Assembly (NCBI GenBank): GCA_023150835.1
Contig: JAKLKB010000035.1
Span: forward strand, 1 to 64,000
Origin: Myxococcota bacterium
Lineage (GTDB): Bacteria > Myxococcota_C > UBA6777
Direction: 5' to 3'
DNA length: 64,000 nt
The notes beneath the pieces are model-generated. The model ran no database searches. It was given only the letters and a program-made list of their open reading frames with translations, and was not told the DNA's origin. Numbering within the stretch: the first letter of the stretch is position 1; each line of letters opens with the position of its first letter. Both the position numbers and the translations under genes were made by a program. Below, in pieces: positions 24,181 to 32,477 of the stretch.

Positions 24181-26241
24181 ATGAAGCAAGCTAAACAAGA
24201 ACACGTCCGAAACATCGGGATCATCGCGCATGTCGACGCTGGAAAAACCACGACAACCGAGCGATTTTTGTATTACACAGGAAAGACCCATCGCCTCGGT
24301 ACGGTGGACGAGGGCAACACCACAACGGACTGGATGGATCAAGAGCAAGAACGCGGTATTACGATTACTGCAGCCGTCGCGGACTGCCCTTGGCGTTATG
24401 GCGACACCGAGTACGATATCCATCTGATCGATACACCGGGGCACGTGGACTTTACCATCGAAGTCGAACGGTCGTTGCGGGTCTTGGACGGGGCGATAGT
24501 GGTGCTCGATGCGGTCGAAGGTGTGGAACCTCAGACCGAAACGGTATGGCGTCAAGCAGAACGTTACAAAGTCCCGCGTCTGGTGTTTATTAACAAGATG
24601 GATCGGATGGGTGCGGACTTTGAGGCTGCGGTGGCGACCGTTGGAAAGCAGTTGGAGGCGCGTGCTGTACCGATCCAGATCCCGTGGGGATGTGAAAACG
24701 AATTTGTCGGATGTATCGACTTGATCCGCCAGATCGGACTGTATTGGACAGGCGAAGAGCTTGGGGCCAAGTTCGAGGAACGCCCCATCCCTGCCGAGCT
24801 ACAAGGTGCAGCCGTCGCAGGTCGAGAGGCTCTTTTGGGCGCACTCTCCGACAACGACGACGAGTTGGCCGAGCTTTATTTGATGGAAGCGCCGATCTCC
24901 AACGAGCAGATCTACGCGGCTCTTCGCAAGCAGACCATCGCCAATGTGATCAAGCCCGTCCTTTGTGGGAGTTCCTTGCGCAACAAAGGCGTACAGCCGC
25001 TTTTGGATGCGGTGGCTTTGTACTTGCCATCGCCGTTGGACATCCCACCCGTCGAAGGGATCAACCCCAACACAGGCGAGACCGAGCAGCGGATCAGCCG
25101 TGTCAAAGAACCGACCTGTGCGATCGTTTTTAAGGTGATGATGGATGAAGGCCGTCGCCTGACGTATTTTCGCGTCTATTCGGGGGCGATTAAAGAAGGT
25201 GACAACATCTGGAACGCAACACGTGGCGACTTTGATCGTGCAGCGCGGCTGTACATGATGCTCGGTGGAAAAAAGATCGCGGTGGACGCGATCAAATCGG
25301 GGTTTATCGGTGCTGCGCGTGGGATGCGCATCAGCATGACGGGAGATACGCTTTGCGACAAAGAGCGTCCGATCTTGCTCGAACAGATATCGAGCATGGA
25401 ACCCGTGATCAAGATCGCCCTTGAGACCGAGTCGAGCAAAGATCGCGATCAATTGGTCGACTCTTTGAAAAAGCTTGCCGAAGAAGATCCCACATTCCGT
25501 TTTGAAGAAGACAGCGGCACAGGCCAGATGTTGATCGCGGGGATGGGCGAGCTTCATCTTGATGTCTTGACCACCCGTCTGAAACGCGAGTTCAAGCTCG
25601 AAGGGCTGCGTGTGGGCCACCCGCAAGTCGTCTGCCGTGAAACGGTCACCCGCGAAGTGATCGTCGCAGAGATCTTTCAGCGTGTTCTTGAGGATGTGAA
25701 GCTGTTTGCGGGGGTTCGCTTGCGCATTCGTCCGATGCCAAGGGGCGAAGGCAATCAATACGTCTACGGTCTGCCTGCCGAACGTGAGATATCCCAAACT
25801 TGGAAGGATGCTCTTGCGGAGGGCGTGAACTATGCTCTCGAAGGCGGTGGGCCAAACGGATATCCGTTGGTGGATACGCAAGTGACGTTGTTGGATATCA
25901 CGGCCTCGGAAAACCCCGCAGAATCGACCCCGAGTGCTTGGAAAGCTGCTATCGCACAAGCCATGCAAGAAGCGATGAAGCTCGCTGCACCGATGACGCT
26001 TGAACCCCTGATGATGGCCGAGATCGTGATCCCCAACGAAACGACAGGCGATATCATCGGCGATATCAACGCCAAACGCGCCATGATCCAAGCCATCGAT
26101 CAACGCGGTGACAAGTCCGTGATCCGCGCCCGTGTCGCCTTGCGTGATATGTTCGGATACAGCACAGCTTTACGCTCCATGACCCAAGGCCGAGGCATCT
26201 TTACGATGCAGTTTGATTCTTTTGGCAACTCGAACGAATAA
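24181..26241 (+). CDS. Divergent elongation factor G
   Basis: A 686-residue translational GTPase: G1 AHVDAGKTT at 16-24, RGITI switch II lead, G3 DTPGH, G4 NKMD, domain II, domain III with MGELHLDV, domain IV and the C-terminal domain V ending MFGYSTALRSMTQGRG. Canonical EF-G drives tRNA translocation and ribosome recycling. This copy is not in a str operon (no rpsL, rpsG or tuf nearby). Its domain IV is shortened and altered (AEREISQTWKDALAEGVNYALEGG), so it is probably a second, EF-G2-like paralogue with specialised or stress-related function. Start: ATG with AAGGA ten bases upstream. It is followed by a family A repeat. Confidence 0.92.
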   Translation: MKQAKQEHVRNIGIIAHVDAGKTTTTERFLYYTGKTHRLGTVDEGNTTTDWMDQEQERGITITAAVADCPWRYGDTEYDIHLIDTPGHVDFTIEVERSLRVLDGAIVVLDAVEGVEPQTETVWRQAERYKVPRLVFINKMDRMGADFEAAVATVGKQLEARAVPIQIPWGCENEFVGCIDLIRQIGLYWTGEELGAKFEERPIPAELQGAAVAGREALLGALSDNDDELAELYLMEAPISNEQIYAALRKQTIANVIKPVLCGSSLRNKGVQPLLDAVALYLPSPLDIPPVEGINPNTGETEQRISRVKEPTCAIVFKVMMDEGRRLTYFRVYSGAIKEGDNIWNATRGDFDRAARLYMMLGGKKIAVDAIKSGFIGAARGMRISMTGDTLCDKERPILLEQISSMEPVIKIALETESSKDRDQLVDSLKKLAEEDPTFRFEEDSGTGQMLIAGMGELHLDVLTTRLKREFKLEGLRVGHPQVVCRETVTREVIVAEIFQRVLEDVKLFAGVRLRIRPMPRGEGNQYVYGLPAEREISQTWKDALAEGVNYALEGGGPNGYPLVDTQVTLLDITASENPAESTPSAWKAAIAQAMQEAMKLAAPMTLEPLMMAEIVIPNETTGDIIGDINAKRAMIQAIDQRGDKSVIRARVALRDMFGYSTALRSMTQGRGIFTMQFDSFGNSNE

Positions 26242-26249
26242 TACGAAAT

Positions 26250-26362
26250 CCGCCCGTTGTGTGATCGTCAAGAGGTAGGGGCAGCCCCCTGTGGCTGCCC
26301 AAGAACAGGGCGTCTGTGTACTCTCCTTTGCGTACACATCACTTGGGTATCGTACAAAGGCA
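26250..26362 (+). repeat. Dispersed repeat family A, long copy
   Basis: About 113 bp: ATCCGCCCGTTGTGTGATCG, then GTAGGGGCAGCC-CCCTGT-GGCTGCCC (central palindrome near 26277-26300), ACAGGGCGTCTGTG and a right half ending TGGGTATCGTAC. It matches the reverse strand of 55257-55373 along its whole length. It lies between the EF-G-like stop and the Nudix start, and its open frames generate spurious GAAPCGCP-type peptides. Confidence 0.88.
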
Positions 26363-26400
26363 GTCGGATCGACCACCATCTATCGCAACAGGGTGCCACC

Positions 26401-27006
26401 ATGAGCAAAGATGACGCAAAACTCGAAGCATGGGAGATATTGGAAGAAACAGAACGCCAAGACCACAAGATCTTTCAGATCTACAAGCGCAAGGCCGCTC
26501 ACCCTGATCTCCCCCAGCCGCATGACTTTGTGATCGTCGCTTGCCCCGATTGGGTGAATCTGATCGCTCTCACTCCCACGCAAGAGGCCATCTTGGTTCG
26601 CCAATATCGTCACGGAACTGCCAAGATCTCTCTTGAGATCCCGGGTGGGATGGTCGATCCCGGCGAGGAGCCCTTCGCAACGGCTGTGCGTGAGATGCGC
26701 GAAGAAACAGGATACACCTGCAAACAATGGTATCTGCTCGGTGTGGTTGAACCCAACCCTGCTTTCCAAACCAACCGATGTTGGACTTTTCTGGGCCTTG
26801 ATGCTTGTTTGACGCATCCGCAAGCCCTCGATGGTAGCGAGATGATCGACGTTGAAGTCGCGCCCTTGACGACCCTTCCCCTGCGGATCGCCTCAGGCGA
26901 GATCACGCATTCTCTGGTGATCGCGGCCTTTTTTCACTACATCGAACGTTTCGGGGGATGGTTCCCCCCTTCGCCCCAAGCGCTTGCCGCTCTTTCTGCA
27001 CTCTGA
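26401..27006 (+). CDS. Nudix hydrolase (ADP-ribose pyrophosphatase-like)
   Basis: A 201-residue Nudix protein. The Nudix box is complete: GGMVDPGEEPFATAVREM followed by REETGY, with the metal-binding REEE-type glutamates. A preceding EIPGG and a conserved Pro about 15 residues after the box (VEPNPAF) fit the ADP-sugar pyrophosphatase group, which splits ADP-ribose and related compounds. Start: ATG at 26401; upstream in-frame sequence belongs to the family A repeat. The ribosome site is weak (AGGGTG). Confidence 0.88.
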   Translation: MSKDDAKLEAWEILEETERQDHKIFQIYKRKAAHPDLPQPHDFVIVACPDWVNLIALTPTQEAILVRQYRHGTAKISLEIPGGMVDPGEEPFATAVREMREETGYTCKQWYLLGVVEPNPAFQTNRCWTFLGLDACLTHPQALDGSEMIDVEVAPLTTLPLRIASGEITHSLVIAAFFHYIERFGGWFPPSPQALAALSAL

Positions 27007-27009
27007 GCA

Positions 27010-27197
27010 GAAGCGATCAAGGCGAGTTATCGAGGTGATCGGTGAGGGCAAGGGAGCGGCGTTTGTCAGCGTGACGGAGGCCATCGAAGCGATCAAGGCG
27101 AGTTATCGAGGTGATCGGTGAGGGGGCTGTGGTGGGTGAAGAGGGATGGTGAAGAGGGATGGTGAAGAGGGATGGTGAAGAGGGGTGGTGAAGAAAG
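27010..27197. repeat. 39-bp direct repeat and 13-bp tandem array
   Basis: Two exact 39-bp copies of a sequence starting GAAGCGATCAAGGCGAGTTA lie at 27010-27048 and 27086-27124. They are followed by four to five 13-bp units GGTGAAGAGGGAT from 27135 to about 27197, which run up to the stop codon of the minus-strand gene beginning at 27202. The region lies between two convergent genes. No hairpin with a T run is visible. Confidence 0.9.
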
Positions 27198-27201
27198 CGG
27201 A

Positions 27202-29019
27202 CTATTCTTCGGAAGAAGGGCTGTGTTTGTGGGAGAGGACATCGATGGCGAGGGGCATTTGGTCCCAACCGTTGGGTTTGTGTCGGTGGACTTGGCTGAT
27301 CGCGTGGCGGAAGACAAAGAGTTCGATCTCTTCGTCGCAAGGGGTATCTTCGCAGTGGAGGAGCAGGCCGATCTGATAAGGATCGGACCAAGAGATGGTG
27401 CCACTGATCCAAGAGCCATCGGCAAGGCAGAGATAGACCGAGCCTTGGTCGGCTCGATCCCACGTTTGGTCTTCAAAGGTGGGCCGTTCGTTGGGATCGA
27501 AGGAAGGCAACTGGCGTGTTGCGTAGAGTTCTTCGTCGATGCGAGCGTTAGAGAGGACGGTATCGCGCCACGGTAGGGGGGCGAGGGCTTGCATCTCCAA
27601 CTTGTGAACGCGGCGCTTTTTGCGAGATTTTCCGCGCACAATGCAATGGAAGACGTGGACTTCCATCATGCGGCCTTGGATGCGTGGGTCATTGACGCCC
27701 CAGATCCAAACGAGGTCTTTCGATTGCGTCCAGCTATCGAGGATCTGCGAACCCGGGTAATCGCGGGTGACATCCATGCGGCCTTCGAGGTAGGCTTTGC
27801 GCTTTCTGGATTGCTCGCGGCGTTTGCCTTGTTGGGCTTCGCGCAACTGCTTGAGCGTCCAGCTTTCTTGGTTGAGGCGGTCGGCGGTATTGATATCGAT
27901 ATGCGGATAACGCTCTTGAAGCTTGAGCCACACTTGATAGCGTTGGCGGCGGTTTTCGTAGGCTTCGGCGCTTTCGTTGGGGCGAGGACGAGGGGGTTTG
28001 GGCGCATCTTCGGGCGATTTGGCTTTTTTGGCTTTTTTGCTTTTGCTGCCATCTTCATCATCGCGCTCGCGTTCGCGTTCGCGTTCCCGCTTGCCCCAAC
28101 GCTCCTCTTGGCGGGGCCGCTCGGGTTCGCTAAAAGCCCGTTTTTTGGGGGGCGGCGGCGTGCGTTTGCCGACGCGGTAATTGCGATTGCCGTCGACGTC
28201 GTCTTCGTCTTGGACTTGTTCTGGCTCGTTGGGTTTGAACAAGTTATCGAGGACAGACAAGATCTTTTCGGAGCGACTGAGCGGAACGCCTGCTGAACCC
28301 GGTGCTTTGGGTCCCCAATCAGGGCCGCCAGAGGGGCGACTTGCGCCGTAAGCACCGCGAGATCCGTAGTTTCCATCGGAGCGAAGATCATCTAGCGGGA
28401 CGCGTGCGCCTTGGCGTTCGGTGCGCTCCGCACGCTCGACTATCCGCATAGGTCGATCATTGCGGTCGCCGCGATCGCTTGCACTGCTTCGGTCGTTGCG
28501 ATCGCCGCGATCGTTTGCGCTGCTGCGATCGTTTGCGCTGCTGCGATCGTTTGCGCTGCTGCGATCGTTTGCGCTGCTGCGATCGTTTGCGCTGCTGCGA
28601 TCATTGCGGTCGAAGCGGTCATTGCGGTCGAAGCGGTCATTGCGGTCATTGCGGTCGAAGCGGTCATTGCGGTCGAAGCGATCATTGCGGTCGAAGCGAT
28701 CATTGCGGTCATTGCGGTCGCTTGGACTGCTGCGATCGCTTGGACTGCTGCGATCATTACGGTCGAAGCGTTCGCTGCGTTCGCTGCGTTCGCTGCGTTC
28801 GACGCGAGGAGCGGCAGCTTTGCGGATGACTTTTCCCGAAGTTGCGAAGGTGTAGGGCAGACTGCCCATGACACGCAACTGTTCTTCTGCGACTTGGCGT
28901 TGTTGTGGTGTTGGATTCATGCGCAGTACGTCGCGGTACGCCTCGACGGCGTTGTCCCGATCTCCCTGAGCCAACAATTCATTGGCACGCAACAGACGTT
29001 CGTATGCAGCCTGTGACAC
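27202..29019 (-). CDS. Arg-rich low-complexity protein with an Hfq/Sm-like C-terminal domain
   Basis: A 605-residue protein. Residues 1-50 form a TPR-like helix pair. Residues about 70-200 are tandem hexapeptides such as FDRNDR, SSANDR and SSPSDR. Residues about 200-350 are basic and disordered (RERERERERDDEDGSKSKK). From about 520 the chain reads GSVYLCLADGSWISGTI, SWSDPYQIGLLL, then FVFRHAISQV. This tracks the Hfq Sm1 motif (SIYLVNG-IKLQGQI-FDQFVILL) and the Sm2 YKHAIS motif in order and spacing, with an insertion before Sm2. A less clear similar segment (about 440-480) may be a second copy. Inference: an RNA-binding protein with a charged scaffold. Start is GTG at 29019 with AAAGGAG upstream. 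No catalytic domain is visible. Confidence 0.65.
   Translation of the reverse strand: MSQAAYERLLRANELLAQGDRDNAVEAYRDVLRMNPTPQQRQVAEEQLRVMGSLPYTFATSGKVIRKAAAPRVERSERSERSERFDRNDRSSPSDRSSPSDRNDRNDRFDRNDRFDRNDRFDRNDRNDRFDRNDRFDRNDRSSANDRSSANDRSSANDRSSANDRSSANDRGDRNDRSSASDRGDRNDRPMRIVERAERTERQGARVPLDDLRSDGNYGSRGAYGASRPSGGPDWGPKAPGSAGVPLSRSEKILSVLDNLFKPNEPEQVQDEDDVDGNRNYRVGKRTPPPPKKRAFSEPERPRQEERWGKRERERERERDDEDGSKSKKAKKAKSPEDAPKPPRPRPNESAEAYENRRQRYQVWLKLQERYPHIDINTADRLNQESWTLKQLREAQQGKRREQSRKRKAYLEGRMDVTRDYPGSQILDSWTQSKDLVWIWGVNDPRIQGRMMEVHVFHCIVRGKSRKKRRVHKLEMQALAPLPWRDTVLSNARIDEELYATRQLPSFDPNERPTFEDQTWDRADQGSVYLCLADGSWISGTISWSDPYQIGLLLHCEDTPCDEEIELFVFRHAISQVHRHKPNGWDQMPLAIDVLSHKHSPSSEE
28480..28800 (-). 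repeat. 18-nt coding repeats of the Arg-rich protein
   Basis: In-frame 18-nt units encode SSANDR (five nearly identical copies, about 28506-28605, TTTGCGCTGCTGCGATCG on the plus strand) and FDRNDR (units with GCGGTCGAAGC, about 28606-28715), followed by SSPSDR and ERSERS. The DNA alternates between blocks that are nearly identical, which indicates recent expansion. Confidence 0.9.
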
Positions 29020-29470
29020 TCCCAGACTCCTTTGGTTTGCATGACGAGGACCACCCCAAACCCCCCCCGATAAATGGGGGTGCAGGCGACCTTCTCATGG
29101 ATTGGCTTGTGAAACCCAAGTGCTTCAGTCTTGGACGACTGACGTGGTTGGATAGGTTCTTTGTCGACGGTTCAGATGTTTTTGGAATGTATCACTGTGC
29201 TTTCGCACAGCAACAACCCCTCGCCCTCGGTGATGACTCAATAACGTGCAGAAAACAATGCTCGGGGGCATACATACCAGAGCCTTTGACTTTTGGCAAG
29301 ATAAAATCAATCAAAAAAAGAAGCAAACCTTTTTTGGCTTGACGCAGCGAAAAGGGACGTGCTACTTCCCGACGTCCTTTGTTGGGAATTGCACCCTCAA
29401 GCCGTTTTTGCGGTGTGTTTGTGTTGTGCGTGCAATTGAGATAGCGTGGTTTGTTGGGATGGAGTGTTGG
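29020..29470. other. 450-bp divergent intergenic region
   Basis: It separates the Arg-rich protein gene (minus) from cysteine synthase (plus). A small perfect hairpin CTGTGC-TTTC-GCACAG sits at 29195-29210. A TTGACG hexamer at 29339 has only a poor -10 (CTACTT) after 17 bp, so no promoter is called. No small gene with a good ribosome site was found, and the open frames lack family features. Confidence 0.6.
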
Positions 29471-30397
29471 ATGTCGCGGATAGCCGACTCGCTTTGTGAT
29501 CTTGTGGGCCGAACGCCGTTGGTGCATTTTTCGCGGGTCAGTCCGGGTCTTTCGGTGCGCTTGCTCGGGAAGCTAGAGAACTTGAATCCGGGGGCGAGCT
29601 TGAAAGATCGGATTGGTTTGGGGATGATCGAACAGGCCGAGCGTGCGGGGATCTTGCGAGCGGGCGGGGTGATCATTGAGCCGACATCGGGCAATACAGG
29701 GATCTCGCTTGCGTGGGTGGCGGCAGTCAAAGGTTACCGTTTGCTCTTGACGATGCCGGAGGGGATGAGCAAAGAACGCATCAAGATCCTGAAAGCCTAC
29801 AACGCGGAAGTGATCTTCACTCCCCGTCATTTGGGGATGCAGGGAGCCATTCAAAAGGCAGAAGAACTGGTGCGTGATCTCCCGGGTTCGTATATGCCCG
29901 AGCAGTTTAAAAACCCCGTGAATCCGCAGATTCATCACGACACAACCGCCCAAGAGATCTGGGAAGACACGGATGGACAGGTGGATATCTTTGTGGCGGG
30001 TGTGGGGACAGGCGGAGTGATCTCGGGTGTGGGTTGGGGGTTGAAAGAGCGCAAGCCCTCGGTGCGGGTGGTGGCGGTGGAACCATCGCGCTCTCGGGCT
30101 CTTTCGGGGGGGCCTGTGGGTCCACACGCCATCCAAGGTATCGGCGCGGGGTTTGTGCCGGATGTGTATGATGCGCGTTTTGTAGACGAGGTGATCCCCG
30201 TCCAAGAGGAAGAGGCGACGCAAGGCGCACGGATGCTTGCTACACGGGAGGGGATCTTGAGTGGGCTGTCTTCGGGGGCGGTGTTGTGGGCGGCTTTGCA
30301 GATCGCCAAGCGAACGGAAAACCAAGGAAAGACGATCGTTGTGGTGGTTTGTGACACAGGAGAGCGCTATCTCAGCACCCCGCTTTTTGATGATTGA
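29471..30397 (+). CDS. cysK: Cysteine synthase (O-acetylserine sulfhydrylase family)
   Basis: A 308-residue fold-type II PLP enzyme of normal family length. PLP-binding Lys45 lies in NPGASLKDRIG, the substrate loop TSGNTGIS follows, and GVGTGG is the phosphate-binding loop. The reaction is O-acetylserine plus sulfide to cysteine. CysK and CysM (thiosulfate-using) types are hard to separate by eye; the C-terminal part (GIGAGFVPDVYDARFVDEVI) is CysK-like. Start: ATG at 29471 with GGAG seven bases upstream; an ATG 12 nt earlier is possible. The gene is followed after 71 nt by the aldehyde dehydrogenase. Confidence 0.88.
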   Translation: MSRIADSLCDLVGRTPLVHFSRVSPGLSVRLLGKLENLNPGASLKDRIGLGMIEQAERAGILRAGGVIIEPTSGNTGISLAWVAAVKGYRLLLTMPEGMSKERIKILKAYNAEVIFTPRHLGMQGAIQKAEELVRDLPGSYMPEQFKNPVNPQIHHDTTAQEIWEDTDGQVDIFVAGVGTGGVISGVGWGLKERKPSVRVVAVEPSRSRALSGGPVGPHAIQGIGAGFVPDVYDARFVDEVIPVQEEEATQGARMLATREGILSGLSSGAVLWAALQIAKRTENQGKTIVVVVCDTGERYLSTPLFDD

Positions 30398-30468
30398 CAC
30401 CGCTGCGTCATGGCTCCAAGATGGGCGGCGTTTCTTTCCTCATCTCTTATCCTGTAAGGAGGCCCGCG

Positions 30469-32055
30469 ATGTCCAAAGACGTATTGGCGTTTGCTACGCT
30501 TGATCCCAAAACGCTTTCAGGCGCAAAGCCCACACAGTTGTACAATCTTGTGGGGGGAAAGTGGACTTTACCACGTGAGAACAGCGATATCCCTGACCCG
30601 CTCAATGGTGAGATCTTCCTCAAGATGCCGAACACCCGCAGCGATGAGATCCAACCTTTTCTTGACAGTCTTGCAAGCTGCCCCAAAAGCGGCCTGCACA
30701 ACCCCTTGAAAAATGTGGAACGCTATCGGATGTACGGCGATATCTCGGCCAAAGCAGCGGCAGCGATCCGTCAGCCCGAAGTGGCGGACTTTTTTGCACG
30801 TTGTGTTCAGCGTGTGATGCCCAAAAGTTACGCCCAAGCGATGGGCGAAGTGACGGTGGTGCGTTTGTTTCTGGAAAATTTTTCGGGCGATCAGGTGCGA
30901 TTTTTGGCGCGTGGATTTAGTCATCCCGGCGATCATCTCGGCCAACAGAGCCACGGCTACCGTTGGCCATACGGCCCTGTGATCGTCGTGGCTCCCTTCA
31001 ATTTCCCCCTAGAGATCCCTGCTTTGCAACTGATGGGCGCTTTGTACATGGGCAACAAAGTGTTGATCAAAAATGCTTCGACGACCAGCATGGTGATCGA
31101 ACAGTTCATTCGTTTGTTGCATCAGTGCGGGATGCCGATGGAAGATGTCGATCAGATCCATTGTGGTGGCCGTGTGATGGGCCAGATCATCGAAACGTCC
31201 AAAGCGCGTTCTCTTCAATTTACGGGAAGTGCGCCCGTTGCGGAACAGCTCGCGATCGCGACCAAAGGCAAGATCTTTATCGAAGATGCCGGATTTGACT
31301 GGAAGATCCTTGGCCCGGATTATACGCCCGAGAGGATGGACTACGTGGCTTGGCAGTGCGATCAAGATGCCTATGCCGCGAGCGGGCAAAAGTGCTCGGC
31401 ACAATCGATCTTGTTTGCACACCAGCGTTGGGTTCAGGCTGGTTTGTTCGACCGTTTGCGCGCTCTTGCGGCGCGTCGAAATGTCGAAGATCTCACGATC
31501 GGGCCGATCTTGTCGGTCACCAACCAAGAGATGGACGAACAACGCGACAAGCTGCTCAAGATCCCGGGCGCGCACGTTGTTTTTGGTGGTGAGCATCTTA
31601 CTGGGTATCCATTCCCCTCCATATACGGGGCTTACAAACCCACTGCGATCTTTGTCCCGCTGCCTGAGATCCTCAAAGAACAACACTTTGAAACCGTTTG
31701 CACCGAGATCTTTGCCCCGTTCCAAGTCGTCACCTCTTGGGAAGATCACCAACTGCCCCTTGTTCTCGAAGCTTGCGAGCGTATGCACTTGCACTTGACG
31801 GCTGCCGTCGTCTCCAACGATCCGCACTTTGTCCAACAAGTCCTTGCTCACACCATCAACGGAACAACCTACGCAGGGCTTCGTGCGCGTACTACAGGCG
31901 CACCGCAAAACCATTGGTTTGGTCCCGCTGGAGATCCGCGCAGTGCGGGTATCGGTACCGCAGAAGCCATCAAGCTTGTTTGGTCTTGTCACCGCGAGAT
32001 CATCCAAGACATCGGCCCCCTCCCCAACGGCTGGACGTTGCCCCCCTCCTCTTAG
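30469..32055 (+). CDS. Plant-type (ALDH12-like) 1-pyrroline-5-carboxylate dehydrogenase
   Basis: A 528-residue aldehyde dehydrogenase. Cofactor region GPVIVVAPFNFPLEIP, FTGSAPVAE and catalytic Cys309 in GQKCSAQS are present. Long stretches agree with the plant mitochondrial P5C dehydrogenase family ALDH12 as I remember it: GDQVRFLARGF, QQSHGYRWPYGPV, DAGFDWKILGPD, DYVAWQCDQDAYA, TTGAPQNHWFGPAGDPR. The usual bacterial route uses PutA or RocA, which look different. Reaction: oxidation of glutamate semialdehyde (from proline or ornithine) to glutamate. No proline dehydrogenase gene lies alongside. Start: ATG with AAGGAGG upstream. Recognition of the family is from memory, not from a search. Confidence 0.85.
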   Translation: MSKDVLAFATLDPKTLSGAKPTQLYNLVGGKWTLPRENSDIPDPLNGEIFLKMPNTRSDEIQPFLDSLASCPKSGLHNPLKNVERYRMYGDISAKAAAAIRQPEVADFFARCVQRVMPKSYAQAMGEVTVVRLFLENFSGDQVRFLARGFSHPGDHLGQQSHGYRWPYGPVIVVAPFNFPLEIPALQLMGALYMGNKVLIKNASTTSMVIEQFIRLLHQCGMPMEDVDQIHCGGRVMGQIIETSKARSLQFTGSAPVAEQLAIATKGKIFIEDAGFDWKILGPDYTPERMDYVAWQCDQDAYAASGQKCSAQSILFAHQRWVQAGLFDRLRALAARRNVEDLTIGPILSVTNQEMDEQRDKLLKIPGAHVVFGGEHLTGYPFPSIYGAYKPTAIFVPLPEILKEQHFETVCTEIFAPFQVVTSWEDHQLPLVLEACERMHLHLTAAVVSNDPHFVQQVLAHTINGTTYAGLRARTTGAPQNHWFGPAGDPRSAGIGTAEAIKLVWSCHREIIQDIGPLPNGWTLPPSS

Positions 32056-32477
32056 TGAGATCTGGCCTTCGACGGCGCTCCTCGATCACCAGATCCGGGC
32101 GCCCTCTTCTTCCCATCCTCTTCCCGCTAGGGCGCTATTTTCTTGCCTGCCTTTTTTCAGCTTTGACACAACGCGGCGCAGTTTCGCTCTACAACCCGAT
32201 CTTGCTTCTTGTGCTTTGCCTGTTCTCATGGCATCCTGCCCCCTCGTCACAAGGCAAGGGGTCGCTTCGCACGGGAAAACCATCGAAAAGCCAAGGAGTT
32301 CTCTTGGTCTCGTCGCCCTACGACCCGCTGTTTGGCTTCAAGAGGGCCTTGCCTCCGAAGTCGAACACTTCCCGTCAAAAAGTTCTCTTCAAAGACGCTT
32401 TTTCGCTTCGAGGACGGCCTTGCTTGCGACCTCAACGACTTCTGCTTTTTCAAGCAGCCCTCTCAGGAGTCCCCGAC
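32056..32477. other. 422-bp intergenic region before the coiled-coil gene
   Basis: It begins with GATCTGG and, 23 nt later, its inverted copy CCAGATC (32060-32096), a possible weak hairpin with no T run. A TTGACA at 32163-32168 has no good -10 at normal spacing. CTTCAAGAGGGCC and CTTCGAGGACGGCC are near-repeats. Open frames pass through but lack ribosome sites. I see no gene. Confidence 0.6.

Noticed and set aside
29339-29367. Promoter for cysteine synthase (TTGACG, 17 bp, CTACTT)
   Set aside because: The -10 hexamer is too far from consensus to support.
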